NCBI GenBank assembly: GCA_019638395.1
Contig: JAHBTX010000002.1
Span: 682,001-746,000, forward strand
Reading direction: 5' to 3'
DNA length: 64,000 nt
Origin: Cyclobacteriaceae bacterium
GTDB lineage: Bacteria > Bacteroidota > Bacteroidia > Cytophagales > Cyclobacteriaceae
Shown: positions 33,397-41,657 of the stretch, one piece after another
Layout of the letters: the number at the start of each line of letters is the position of its first letter
How positions within the stretch are numbered: position 1 is the stretch's first letter
Translations under genes and position numbers: made by a program
Notes under the pieces: generated by a model
The model's input: the letters and a program-made list of their open reading frames with translations, nothing else
Databases searched by the model: none
What the model was told of the DNA's origin: nothing

Positions 33397-34659
33397 ATGA
33401 ACCCTGGCGAAAAGGGCTGGCTAAAAGAATACCTTGAGTTTAGGCAGGTACTATTAAAAGACCTGACTGGTGAGGCAAAAATTGCGCATCATCCGGAGCA
33501 ATCTTTGTATCGGGTAATACAACCCACCGGGCTTATGTACGGGCAACCCGTTGATGTAGCCGGTATCACCAACTCTTCCGTTTGGGATGAAAAAGATCGA
33601 ATGAAAATTCTATTAGCCGAAAGCCTTATAAGCAGCGCGCTACTTTTCCACAACAAACCAATTCAGTCACCCGAAGAACTTTCTAAGGTTATTCTTAAAA
33701 CATTAGATAGTATTGGCACATTCTACAATAATATTTTTCCTGAGTTGGCAACGCCTTCCAAAACCTTTTTTGGCAAGAAAAAATCAGCGTTAGAAATAGC
33801 GGAGAAAATTCTGGATAAACGAATTGCGCATACATCTGCATTTGATACCAACTTTTGGGTTCAGCTATTTCATAACAGTTTGTTGTTTTTAGATGTATTT
33901 ATATTTGGTCAATGGATACATACCAATGCGGACAGAATTGTTTCGGATTTTTTTAAATACGAACGTGAAGAGCTTCGTTTTTCGGTAGTAAAAGTAATTG
34001 CGTGTGCTGCACATGCCAACTCAACTATCGAGTATGAAGAACGCAGGCTATTGGAGTTCTTCCTACAAAGTACCGAACTGCCAGTAGATAAAAAAAGAGA
34101 GGCCAAGCAAATTTTTGATCAGGGCCTGGTGATGGAAGAAATCAATCTTCCCACCAATAACTCCTGGATATTAAAGAAATACTTTTTGGAGATAGCCATT
34201 CTTACCATTTGGGCTGATAAGCGCGTGGAAGACTCAGAGGTTGCTTTTTTAAAAGAGTTATGTAACTATTTGGGCTTTGCCGAAGAGGACTTGGAGCACA
34301 GTATGCTGGCTATTGAAGGATTTGTTTTAGAGCACTGGGAAAAACTGAATTACCTGCAAAACAAACAAGACTTTAACCAGGTAAGTGAACAGTTTATCCA
34401 GCGCATGGCCAAAATAACCAATAACAACAAAAATCGCTTATTGAAACAAGTACAAGAAAGCCACGAACTAATGGCGTTGTTGGCAAAGGCCCGCGCACAA
34501 GAACTGAACGATACAGAAAAGGCACGCATGCAGGAGTTGCTGGTGGCTACTCTTAAAATTATCCCATCATTTGTAATTATTTCTTTGCCACAAAAGTTTC
34601 TAACGCTGCCCATCCTGATGAAAATTCTTCCTCAGGATTTCTTTGCGCAGGTTGCGTAA
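33397..34659 (+). CDS. LETM1-related protein with TerB-like core
   Basis: A 420-residue protein. Residues 1-180 are of unclear fold. About 185-320 resembles TerB (IACAAHANSTIEYEERRLLEF and LTIWADKRVEDSEVAFLKELC). About 350-420 matches the LETM1-like domain (ELMALLAKARAQELNDTEKARMQELL then IIPSFVIISLPQKFLTLPILMKILP). This fits the Bacteroidota family named LETM1-related biofilm-associated protein. Mitochondrial LETM1 is an ion exchanger, but here no membrane transport is shown. The 181 bases upstream hold no other gene and no clear promoter box. Confidence 0.75.
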   Translation: MNPGEKGWLKEYLEFRQVLLKDLTGEAKIAHHPEQSLYRVIQPTGLMYGQPVDVAGITNSSVWDEKDRMKILLAESLISSALLFHNKPIQSPEELSKVILKTLDSIGTFYNNIFPELATPSKTFFGKKKSALEIAEKILDKRIAHTSAFDTNFWVQLFHNSLLFLDVFIFGQWIHTNADRIVSDFFKYEREELRFSVVKVIACAAHANSTIEYEERRLLEFFLQSTELPVDKKREAKQIFDQGLVMEEINLPTNNSWILKKYFLEIAILTIWADKRVEDSEVAFLKELCNYLGFAEEDLEHSMLAIEGFVLEHWEKLNYLQNKQDFNQVSEQFIQRMAKITNNNKNRLLKQVQESHELMALLAKARAQELNDTEKARMQELLVATLKIIPSFVIISLPQKFLTLPILMKILPQDFFAQVA

Positions 34660-34734
34660 ACCATGCAAGTATCAGCCAGCACCCGGTACTTCCCCCTGAA
34701 AGTTTGCTGTTACCTTATTTTAAGCAGAGTATTG

Positions 34735-35751
34735 TTAGTCTTTCAATTCTTCAGATTCCGGATTTTCCTTTCGGGGAATAAGTACCGAAAATACAATTGA
34801 AAGCGTAAGCGTAACTAGAATTATAACAAAAGAGATGGTAGGCGGCATATCGCTTAGCACCTTTGGAATAAAGTCGTAATCCTTTCCGATTTCCAACAAC
34901 ATTTTTGCACCTATAAAAAACAGGATAATGGATAAGCCTTTTTGTAGCAGATAGAACTTATCAATAATACCCGATAACAGGAAGAACATAGCCCTAAGGC
35001 CCATTACGGCAAAAATGTTTGACGTGTAAATAATAAATTCGTTTGTAGTAATTGCAAATGCAGCGGGAATAGAATCCACAGCAAAGATCAGGTCTGTTGT
35101 TTCAATCAACACGATTACCAGAAACAAAGGTGTAAACATGAGTTTACCATCTATGCGCGTAATAAATTTACCTCCCATTTCGTCTTTCGTTATCGGAAGG
35201 TATTTGCGACAAAATTTCAGAATAGGATTTTTTTCCGGATCAATTTTTTCATCGCTGTCTTCGAAGTAAATCTTAATCCCCGAATAAATCAGGAACACAC
35301 CAAAGATGTAAAGAATCCAGTGGAACTTGTGGATAAGAATGGCTCCTACAAAAATGAAGATACCCCTGAAAAACACAGCCCCTAGAATACCCCAGAATAA
35401 TACTTTATGAAAATACTCTTCTTTTACTTTGAAATATTTCAGAATGAGAAGAATTACAAAGATGTTATCAACCGAAAGGGCATATTCTGTAAGGTAGGCC
35501 GAAAAGTATTCGAACGCCCCGTTAGCACCACCGCTTTCTTCATCGAATGCATAAATCAGATATCCAAAAACCGTGCTTACTACAACCCAAAATATGGATT
35601 GATAAAGCGCAGACTTGGTTGAAATCTTATGCGCAGTTTTATTGAAAATACCCAGGTCCAGGAGCAGGAACACCAGGATAATAAGGCCAAAGACACCAAA
35701 GAGGAATGACTCATCTCTCAGATCCAGGCCAAACAAGTTGAAAGCCAACAT
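34735..35751 (-). CDS. TerC/Alx family membrane protein, probable manganese exporter
   Basis: A 338-residue membrane protein with about nine helices. Characteristic TerC segments include LTEYALSVDNIFVILLIL (about residues 88-105) and VLIETTDLIFAVDSIPAAFAIT (about 215-236), whose acidic residues in SVDN and FAVDS are the metal-site positions. Related proteins (Alx, YceF, MeeY) export manganese. I start at the ATG at 35751; a TTG directly before it is in frame. The 5' leader contains a hairpin with a T tract (35772-35816). Confidence 0.88.
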   Translation of the reverse strand: MLAFNLFGLDLRDESFLFGVFGLIILVFLLLDLGIFNKTAHKISTKSALYQSIFWVVVSTVFGYLIYAFDEESGGANGAFEYFSAYLTEYALSVDNIFVILLILKYFKVKEEYFHKVLFWGILGAVFFRGIFIFVGAILIHKFHWILYIFGVFLIYSGIKIYFEDSDEKIDPEKNPILKFCRKYLPITKDEMGGKFITRIDGKLMFTPLFLVIVLIETTDLIFAVDSIPAAFAITTNEFIIYTSNIFAVMGLRAMFFLLSGIIDKFYLLQKGLSIILFFIGAKMLLEIGKDYDFIPKVLSDMPPTISFVIILVTLTLSIVFSVLIPRKENPESEELKD

Positions 35752-35771
35752 CAAGCAGGTTGTTAGGGGTT

Positions 35772-35816
35772 AAAAAAGAGGTGATCACGGTCCTAACGGG
35801 CAGGTAATCACCTCTT
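35772..35816 (-). terminator. Terminator-like hairpin in the fur-terC gap / terC leader
   Basis: A perfect 10-base stem (AAGAGGTGAT 35776-35785 with its complement 35807-35816). Read on the minus strand it runs into a T tract. It lies about 94 bases past the Fur stop and only 20-odd bases before the TerC start. It is therefore either the terminator of the gpmI-fur operon or a hairpin at the very 5' end of the terC mRNA. Confidence 0.85.
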
Positions 35817-35825
35817 AATCGGGGT

Positions 35826-35855
35826 CAAAGCTACAAATTAATTCAGATTGCAAAA
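35826..35855 (-). promoter_or_regulatory. Promoter of terC: TTTTG-N17-TAGCTTTG
   Basis: On the minus strand TTTTG (35851-35855) precedes TAGCTTTG (35826-35833) by 17 bases, a good -33/-7 match. It places the mRNA start just upstream of the terminator-like hairpin. Confidence 0.6.
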
Positions 35856-35909
35856 GTGCCCCTAAGTTAATGCAAGCGAAGTACCAAAAGGAAACCATCT
35901 GAATCCAAT

Positions 35910-36323
35910 TTATTGGCACTTATTGCACCGGCCTTGAATAAGCAGATTCATTTCCTTTACCGAAAAACCTTTTGGTAATGTAATCTGTGGAATTGTAACC
36001 GATTCCAGGCAATTGGTTTGGCCACATTTCTCGCATTTAAAATGAACATGTTCGTGATGATGCTCGTGTGTGGAACAAGGGTCGCTGCAAAGTGCATATT
36101 TCAGGCTTCCTTCATCATCTAAAACTTTATGAATTACGCCTTTGTCAAGGAAGGTTTTGAGTGTGCGGTAAACCGTAACCCGGTCAAACGAGGCCGCTAT
36201 TTCACGCTCAATATCAGAGTAAGATAGGGCAAAACCATTTTTAATAAACAACTGCAATATGGCTTCGCGGCTGGTGGTTGTGCGCAACTGATAATCTTTT
36301 AATATCTGACCTCCGGCTTTCAT
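35910..36323 (-). CDS. Fur-family metal-responsive repressor
   Basis: A 137-residue winged-helix regulator. The DNA-binding helix is in FDRVTVYRTLKTFLDKGVIH (about residues 46-65). A His-rich metal segment EHHHEHVHF (about 87-95) and two CxxC pairs (CEKC and the terminal CNKC) bind structural zinc. It could be Fur, Zur or a PerR-like sensor; the motif set alone does not decide. It overlaps the ABC transporter gene by 4 bases, and is the last gene of the gpmI-lipoprotein-ABC-fur run. Confidence 0.88.
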   Translation of the reverse strand: MKAGGQILKDYQLRTTTSREAILQLFIKNGFALSYSDIEREIAASFDRVTVYRTLKTFLDKGVIHKVLDDEGSLKYALCSDPCSTHEHHHEHVHFKCEKCGQTNCLESVTIPQITLPKGFSVKEMNLLIQGRCNKCQ

Positions 36324-38104
36324 TTTACATCAACCTGTAATTGGAGCAAATTACTATAAATACCATTAAAACGTGTGCTTAGTTCCTGGTGGTTGCCTTG
36401 CTCGGCAATTAAACCTTCTTTTATAACCAGTATTGTATCCACCTTGCGAATGGTACTCAGGCGGTGTGCAATTACAAAAGTGGTACGGTTTTGCATCAGA
36501 TTTTCCAGTGCTTCCTGTACCAGTTTTTCTGATTGTGCATCTAACGAACTGGTGGCCTCATCCAAAATAAGAATAGCCGGGTTACGCAGTATAGCGCGCG
36601 CAATGGCAATGCGTTGGCGTTGCCCGCCAGAAAGTTTTACCCCCCTGTCACCCACCAATGTATCAAGACCATCCGGAAAGCTTTGAATAAACTCCCATGC
36701 ATTTGCCTGCTGTGCGGCTATTATTATTTCTGCTTCAGTAGCCCCCGGTTTTCCATAGGCAATGTTTTCGCCAATGGTTCCACCAAACAATATTACCTCT
36801 TGTGGCACAACTCCAAAGTTGTTGCGATACACGTTTAAGTTATAATCAGTTGCTTTTTGGTCATCAACTTTTATAACCCCACTGCCGGCTTGATAGAACT
36901 GCAGGAGCAAATTAATAATGGTTGATTTACCGGAACCGCTTGGCCCTACCAAAGCTACCTTATCGCCCGGGTTGATTGTAAAGTTTATTCTTTTCAATAC
37001 CTGCACATCGGGGCGGGTAGGATAAGCAAATGAAACATCTTCAAACGAAATTCTTCCATTCAATCGTACCGATGGCGAGTTTTGTGGTTTTTCGTCCGGA
37101 GTTTCTAAAATTTCCACAAGGCGTTCTGATGCACCAATCGACTTTTGAAGCTGACTGTAAATATCGCCCAAGCCGGCAATAGAACCACCAATAAATACGG
37201 TGTAGATGATAAACGAAAAAAGTTCGCCTACTTCGGTTTGATTAGATTGAACCAAAGAGGCCCCATACCACCCAACCGCTACAATGCCACCAAACAATGC
37301 AACAATGGTTAATGAAATAAACGCACCCCGGTAACGCGAAGTATGGATGGCCGTTTTAATTACAGCTGCCAACGAGGTTTTGTAACGGTTTATCTCAAAC
37401 ATTTCGTTGGTAAATGCTTTTACAACCGATACTGATTGAAGTGTTTCTTCCACTACCACATTGGCGTTGGCAAGCTGGTCTTGGGTTTTTTTAGAAAGCT
37501 TGCGGATAAATTTTCCAAAGAAAAGTGCAGCCACTATAAGCACCGGAAAAGTGAGCAACATGAATACTGTTAACCGGGGGTAGAGAGCTATTAGCAACGG
37601 AATGCCAATCACCAGCATCAATAGTTGCCTGAGCAACTCGGCCAGGGTAAACGTAAATGTGTCGTATAAAATCCCAACGTCAGACGTTATGCGACTCATT
37701 AATTCGCCTACTCTGCGGTTATCAAAAAAAGGTAAGGGTAGCCAGATAATTTTTGAATAAACCTGCAGGCGTAAATCAGCCAGAGCATGCTCACTTACAT
37801 AGGTAAATGTATAAACGCGCAAAAACGAAAACACCCCTTGTATAAGCAGAACCGCTATCATGGTTAGCGCTACCTGGTTAATGTTGGTGAAGTAAGTATC
37901 GGTTTTGCCCTGCGCTACATCTAATAACTTGCCTGACAGGTAGGGGAACGAAAGTAATACACCGCTGGAAAGTGAAAGTGCAACCAAGCCTATGACAAAA
38001 ATCCATTTGTAAGGCAGTACAAACCGAAATACACCCAGAAATTTTTTTATTCCGGTCTTGTTTAGCGGCCGCTTTTCTAAATCCTCGTATTTGCGCTTTG
38101 CCAT
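36320..38104 (-). CDS. ABC exporter, MsbA/multidrug type (half-transporter)
   Basis: A 594-residue fused half-transporter. Six membrane helices lie in residues 25-320, and the nucleotide-binding domain in about 350-590. Walker A is GPSGSGKST, the signature is LSGGQRQRIA, Walker B is ILILDEATSSLD, and the switch His is in IAHRLST. The substrate is not visible; lipids or drugs are typical for this subfamily. It begins 6 bases after the upstream lipoprotein gene and overlaps fur by 4 bases. Confidence 0.93.
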   Translation of the reverse strand: MAKRKYEDLEKRPLNKTGIKKFLGVFRFVLPYKWIFVIGLVALSLSSGVLLSFPYLSGKLLDVAQGKTDTYFTNINQVALTMIAVLLIQGVFSFLRVYTFTYVSEHALADLRLQVYSKIIWLPLPFFDNRRVGELMSRITSDVGILYDTFTFTLAELLRQLLMLVIGIPLLIALYPRLTVFMLLTFPVLIVAALFFGKFIRKLSKKTQDQLANANVVVEETLQSVSVVKAFTNEMFEINRYKTSLAAVIKTAIHTSRYRGAFISLTIVALFGGIVAVGWYGASLVQSNQTEVGELFSFIIYTVFIGGSIAGLGDIYSQLQKSIGASERLVEILETPDEKPQNSPSVRLNGRISFEDVSFAYPTRPDVQVLKRINFTINPGDKVALVGPSGSGKSTIINLLLQFYQAGSGVIKVDDQKATDYNLNVYRNNFGVVPQEVILFGGTIGENIAYGKPGATEAEIIIAAQQANAWEFIQSFPDGLDTLVGDRGVKLSGGQRQRIAIARAILRNPAILILDEATSSLDAQSEKLVQEALENLMQNRTTFVIAHRLSTIRKVDTILVIKEGLIAEQGNHQELSTRFNGIYSNLLQLQVDVK

Positions 38105-38110
38105 ACCTAA

Positions 38111-38698
38111 TTAAAAAATTCCAGGCACAAAACTTCCGTCAACCGAAAAGGCAATGCTATCGCTTAAAATCATTTTTTGTACTCCGGTTAATTTGTAACG
38201 CACCAAAAGTGGTTTACCTGAAGTATCATCAAACTCCAGCAGCAGTTTACGTTCTGTTCTGTAAAGTGCATTATCCTCTTTGTAAACCGACTCAATTTTA
38301 TAAAGCCGGTTAAAATCCTGTTGATAGTAAAATGTTACATAAGGAACAGGTGTTGGCTTCACAGCTTCATATCTGCTAATTGTTAGGTTACTGCGGGTAT
38401 CTTTTTCACCATCTGAAATTTTATATTCATTTTTAAAACCTGGCTTGTTGATTACATCCAATTGCCGGAACACATCTAATTCTTTATAAAGCACAATGGA
38501 GTCAGCTTCAAAAGTTAACTCCTCTTTGGCAGCATTAAGCGTAACTGTTTTGGTAAGCGTAACTTTTGCCTGCAACAATGCCGCATGTTGCTTATTTATC
38601 AAACTATCAAAATCGAAATAGGGTTTGTCGTAAACTGCTTCAGATTGTTTACAACTTACCATCAACACAACAAGACCGAGAAAAAGGATTTGTTTCAT
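38111..38698 (-). CDS. Lipoprotein of unknown function
   Basis: A 195-residue lipoprotein; the lipobox is MVSC with Cys15 (start at the ATG at 38698). The mature part begins KQSEAVYDKPYFDFDSLINKQHAAL. It is beta-rich toward the C-terminus (VPYVTFYYQQDFNRLYKIE, RTERKLLLEFDD, YKLTGVQKMILSDSIAFSV). I do not recognise the family. It lies 1 base after gpmI and 6 bases before the ABC exporter, so it belongs to the operon. Confidence 0.68.
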   Translation of the reverse strand: MKQILFLGLVVLMVSCKQSEAVYDKPYFDFDSLINKQHAALLQAKVTLTKTVTLNAAKEELTFEADSIVLYKELDVFRQLDVINKPGFKNEYKISDGEKDTRSNLTISRYEAVKPTPVPYVTFYYQQDFNRLYKIESVYKEDNALYRTERKLLLEFDDTSGKPLLVRYKLTGVQKMILSDSIAFSVDGSFVPGIF

Positions 38699-38699
38699 T

Positions 38700-40223
38700 T
38701 TAATCAATCAACACAGTGCCACTCATTTCTTTTGGCACCGGTATGCCCATGAGCGTGAGAATAGTTGGTGCCAGATCGCCCAATTTGCCCGACTTCAATT
38801 TTCCATTATAAGTATCGTCCACCAGAATTACCGGAACAAGGTTAGTAGTGTGCGCGGTATTGGGTGTACCATCTTCATTTATCATCATATCGGCATTACC
38901 GTGGTCGGCAATTATGATTACCGTGTATCCGTTTTTTCGAGCAGCTTCCGTTACAGCTTCATTGCATTGGTCAACTGTTTCGCAGGCTTTAACAGCTGCT
39001 TCAAACACACCGGTGTGGCCTACCATATCGGGGTTTGCAAAATTAAGACAGATAAAATCCGCTTCTTTTTTATTCAACTCCGGAATGATTTTGTCTTTGA
39101 TATCATGGGCGCTCATTTCGGGTTGTAAATCGTAAGTGGCAACTTTAGGTGAAGGACACAGGATGCGCGATTCGCCCGGAAACGCTTCTTCGCGGCCACC
39201 CGAAAAAAAGAATGTTACGTGCGGATATTTTTCGGTTTCAGCAATACGAATTTGTTTTTTACCCGCCTTAGCCACAATCTCGCCCAATGTGTTTTCGAGG
39301 TTATCTTTATCGAAAACTACGTTTACACCTTTAAAGGAATCGTCATAATTGGTGAGTGTGATGTAATGCAGATTAAGCTTATACATGTTCTGCTCATGAA
39401 AGTCTTGCTGCGTAAGTGCCATGGTAATTTCGCGGCCCCGATCGGTACGGAAGTTAAAGCACAACACCACATCGCCCTCTTGAATAGTAGCCAATGGTTT
39501 CTGGTTGGCATCGGTTACTACGATAGGTTTTATAAATTCATCGGTTACGTTGGCATCGTACGATTTTGTAACGGCTTTCAAAACATCGGTTGTTGCTTCG
39601 CCTGTGCCGTGTACCAAAAGATCGTATGCAAGCTTAACCCGTTCCCACCGCTTGTCGCGATCCATGGCATAATAACGGCCTACAACACTGGCAATTTTAC
39701 CGGTGGTTTTAGTAAGATGATTGTTCAGGTCGGTCAGGTAGTTTAACCCTCCTTTCGGGTCAGTATCGCGACCATCCGTAAAGGCATGAATAAATACCTG
39801 CTTCAACCCGTTGTTGTTGAGAATGGTGGTTATTCCTTTCAAATGTTCAAGGTGCGAATGCACGCCCCCATCCGAAACCAAACCGATTAAATGAAATGAT
39901 TTGTTATTCTTTTTGGCATAGTTAATCGCCTCCACCAGCACCGGGTTTGTATCAAGTTCTTTTTCTTCTACGGCTTTGTTAACCCGTACCAGGTCCTGAT
40001 ACACTACGCGGCCGGCACCAATATTCATGTGCCCCACTTCGGAGTTTCCCATCTGCCCTGCCGGCAAGCCAACCGCCAAGCCCGAAGCCTCTAACGTGCT
40101 ATGCGGATACTTTTTGTAAAGCGAATTTATGTAAGGCGTGTTAGCACTATCAATAGCCGATACCTTTGTGTTTTTGGCAATTCCCCAGCCATCCAGAATC
40201 ATCAGCAATACTTTTTTGTTCAT
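38700..40223 (-). CDS. gpmI: 2,3-bisphosphoglycerate-independent phosphoglycerate mutase
   Basis: This 507-residue, Mn-dependent glycolytic enzyme interconverts 3- and 2-phosphoglycerate. The N-terminal LMILDGWGI, the catalytic Ser61 in MGNSEVGHMNIGAGR, TDGRDTDPK, and the metal ligands in FANPDMVGHTG and IIADHGNADMM are all present. I start at the ATG at 40223; a TTG at 40232 is in frame upstream. It has its own -7 box and leads the lipoprotein-ABC-fur run. Confidence 0.96.
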   Translation of the reverse strand: MNKKVLLMILDGWGIAKNTKVSAIDSANTPYINSLYKKYPHSTLEASGLAVGLPAGQMGNSEVGHMNIGAGRVVYQDLVRVNKAVEEKELDTNPVLVEAINYAKKNNKSFHLIGLVSDGGVHSHLEHLKGITTILNNNGLKQVFIHAFTDGRDTDPKGGLNYLTDLNNHLTKTTGKIASVVGRYYAMDRDKRWERVKLAYDLLVHGTGEATTDVLKAVTKSYDANVTDEFIKPIVVTDANQKPLATIQEGDVVLCFNFRTDRGREITMALTQQDFHEQNMYKLNLHYITLTNYDDSFKGVNVVFDKDNLENTLGEIVAKAGKKQIRIAETEKYPHVTFFFSGGREEAFPGESRILCPSPKVATYDLQPEMSAHDIKDKIIPELNKKEADFICLNFANPDMVGHTGVFEAAVKACETVDQCNEAVTEAARKNGYTVIIIADHGNADMMINEDGTPNTAHTTNLVPVILVDDTYNGKLKSGKLGDLAPTILTLMGIPVPKEMSGTVLID

Positions 40224-40249
40224 AACAGGCAATTAATTTTTTGCGTGGC

Positions 40250-40257
40250 CAAATATA
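40250..40257 (-). promoter_or_regulatory. -7 promoter box TATATTTG of gpmI operon
   Basis: A perfect TAnnTTTG on the minus strand, 26 bases before the ATG at 40223. No -33 box is clear; a 14-base palindrome lies upstream at 40287-40300. Confidence 0.55.
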
Positions 40258-40286
40258 CGAGGTCAGAACTTTCATTTACCTTGATT

Positions 40287-40300
40287 TTATAACGTTATAA
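40287..40300. repeat. Perfect 14-bp palindrome TTATAACGTTATAA
   Basis: It lies between the divergent gpmI and DUF4783 promoters, about 30 bases upstream of the gpmI -7 box. Position and symmetry suggest a regulator site; the protein is unknown. Confidence 0.6.
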
Positions 40301-40374
40301 CACACAGAACATCAAAAACATTTGTTAGGCTTGTAATAGCCTATTACATATTTTTCGATACCGTATTAATGGCA

Positions 40375-40382
40375 TAATTTTG
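40375..40382 (+). promoter_or_regulatory. -7 promoter box TAATTTTG of DUF4783-nadC
   Basis: A perfect TAnnTTTG match, 17 bases before the ATG at 40400. No clear -33 box is visible. Confidence 0.5.
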
Positions 40383-40399
40383 GAACGAAGCTGAGCGCC

Positions 40400-40792
40400 A
40401 TGAACACAAAAAAGTGGGTTTATACAATTGTTTTACTACTTACCACGCTTTCGCTGAAAGCGCAGGTTGATATTTTCGCACCCATGCGCGATGCCCTGAA
40501 AGCCGGCAGTGCCAAAGAGTTGGTGAAATACGTAAATCAATCGGTAGAAATTAATGTAGAGGGAGATATAAACACTTATAGTAAGGCTCAGGCTGAGTTT
40601 GTGCTGCGCGATTTTTTTAAGAAGTATCCCGTAACGGATTTTAGTATCTCGCACACCGGCTCCTCTAAAAGTGGATTGCAATATGCCATTGGCACCTACA
40701 AGAGTAACAACAACCAGCTTACTGTACTTATTCGCGTAAAACAATCGGGCAATACACACCTGATTCATGAAATCAGTTTTGTGAAAGAGTAA
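40400..40792 (+). CDS. DUF4783 exported protein
   Basis: A 130-residue protein with a signal peptide (residues 1-22, ending LKAQ). The mature part, starting VDIFAPMRDALKAGSAKELVKYVNQSVEINVEG, then AQAEFVLRDFFKKYPVTDF, is typical of DUF4783, an NTF2-like fold found next to nadC in Bacteroidota. Its function is unknown. Its stop shares the last base with the nadC ATG (TAATG), which suggests translational coupling. Confidence 0.85.
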   Translation: MNTKKWVYTIVLLLTTLSLKAQVDIFAPMRDALKAGSAKELVKYVNQSVEINVEGDINTYSKAQAEFVLRDFFKKYPVTDFSISHTGSSKSGLQYAIGTYKSNNNQLTVLIRVKQSGNTHLIHEISFVKE

Positions 40793-41655
40793 TGCAGCCT
40801 GCTTACCTTACTGAACAAGCAATTGAACAATTTATTCGGCTTGCATTAGCCGAAGACATTGGGGAGGGCGATCACTCTACATTAGGCGCAGTGCCTGCAA
40901 CAAAAATCAGCAAAGCAAATTTATTGGTAAAAGACACCGGTATTCTGGCCGGTGTGGTTATGGCTAATAAAATTTTTGCTGTTGTAGATAATTCACTGCA
41001 CGTATCTGTCTATAAAAATGATGGCGATAGTATAACAAAAGGTGAAATCGCATTTACGGTAGAAGGAAAGGCACAATCCATTTTAATGGCCGAACGCCTG
41101 GTGCTTAACTGCATGCAGCGAATGAGTGGGATTGCCACCTATACCAACAAGCTTAATAAACTAATTGCAGGAACAAAAGCCCGGTTAATGGATACACGCA
41201 AAACCACACCTAACTTTCGATTAATGGAAAAGTGGGCGGTGGCCATTGGTGGCGGGTTGAATCATCGATTTGCGTTGTACGATATGGTGATGTTAAAAGA
41301 CAACCACATCGATATGGCGGGAGGTGTGCGTGCAGCAATTGAACAGGTTAAAGTGTATCTCAAGCATGCCAATAAATCACTAAAGATTGAAGTGGAGACC
41401 CGCACGTTGGCCGAAGTAGAAGAGGTGTTGCAGGTAGGTGGAATTGATGTTATTATGTTGGATAACATGAGCACCGACCACATGCGGCAAGCTGTAAAAC
41501 TGATTGGCGGGCGCTACAAAACCGAAGCCAGTGGCGGTATAACAGAAACAACCCTGCGGACTGTGGCCGAATGCGAAGTAGATTACATTTCTGTTGGCGC
41601 ATTAACTCATTCGGTTAAGAGTTTGGATTTGAGTTTGAAGGTGGTAAATGATTAG
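40792..41655 (+). CDS. nadC: Nicotinate-nucleotide pyrophosphorylase (quinolinate phosphoribosyltransferase)
   Basis: This 287-residue cytoplasmic enzyme makes nicotinate mononucleotide from quinolinate and PRPP in NAD synthesis. Key stretches are AEDIGEGDHST (about residues 17-27), LNCMQRMSGIAT, the MDTRKTTPNFR active-site motif (about 136-146), and KDNHI near 169. The C-terminal EASGGI and YISVGALTHS complete the barrel. The gene ends 2 bases from the convergent OMF gene and overlaps DUF4783 by one base. Confidence 0.96.
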   Translation: MQPAYLTEQAIEQFIRLALAEDIGEGDHSTLGAVPATKISKANLLVKDTGILAGVVMANKIFAVVDNSLHVSVYKNDGDSITKGEIAFTVEGKAQSILMAERLVLNCMQRMSGIATYTNKLNKLIAGTKARLMDTRKTTPNFRLMEKWAVAIGGGLNHRFALYDMVMLKDNHIDMAGGVRAAIEQVKVYLKHANKSLKIEVETRTLAEVEEVLQVGGIDVIMLDNMSTDHMRQAVKLIGGRYKTEASGGITETTLRTVAECEVDYISVGALTHSVKSLDLSLKVVND

Positions 41656-41657
41656 CC

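Noticed and set aside
35755..35909. yybP-ykoY manganese riboswitch upstream of TerC
   Set aside because: The conserved loop sequences of that class are not visible; only a terminator-like hairpin and a promoter can be supported.
39219..39746. Plus-strand open frame opposite gpmI
   Set aside because: It is antisense to a conserved glycolytic gene, with Cys/Ile-rich shadow-type sequence.
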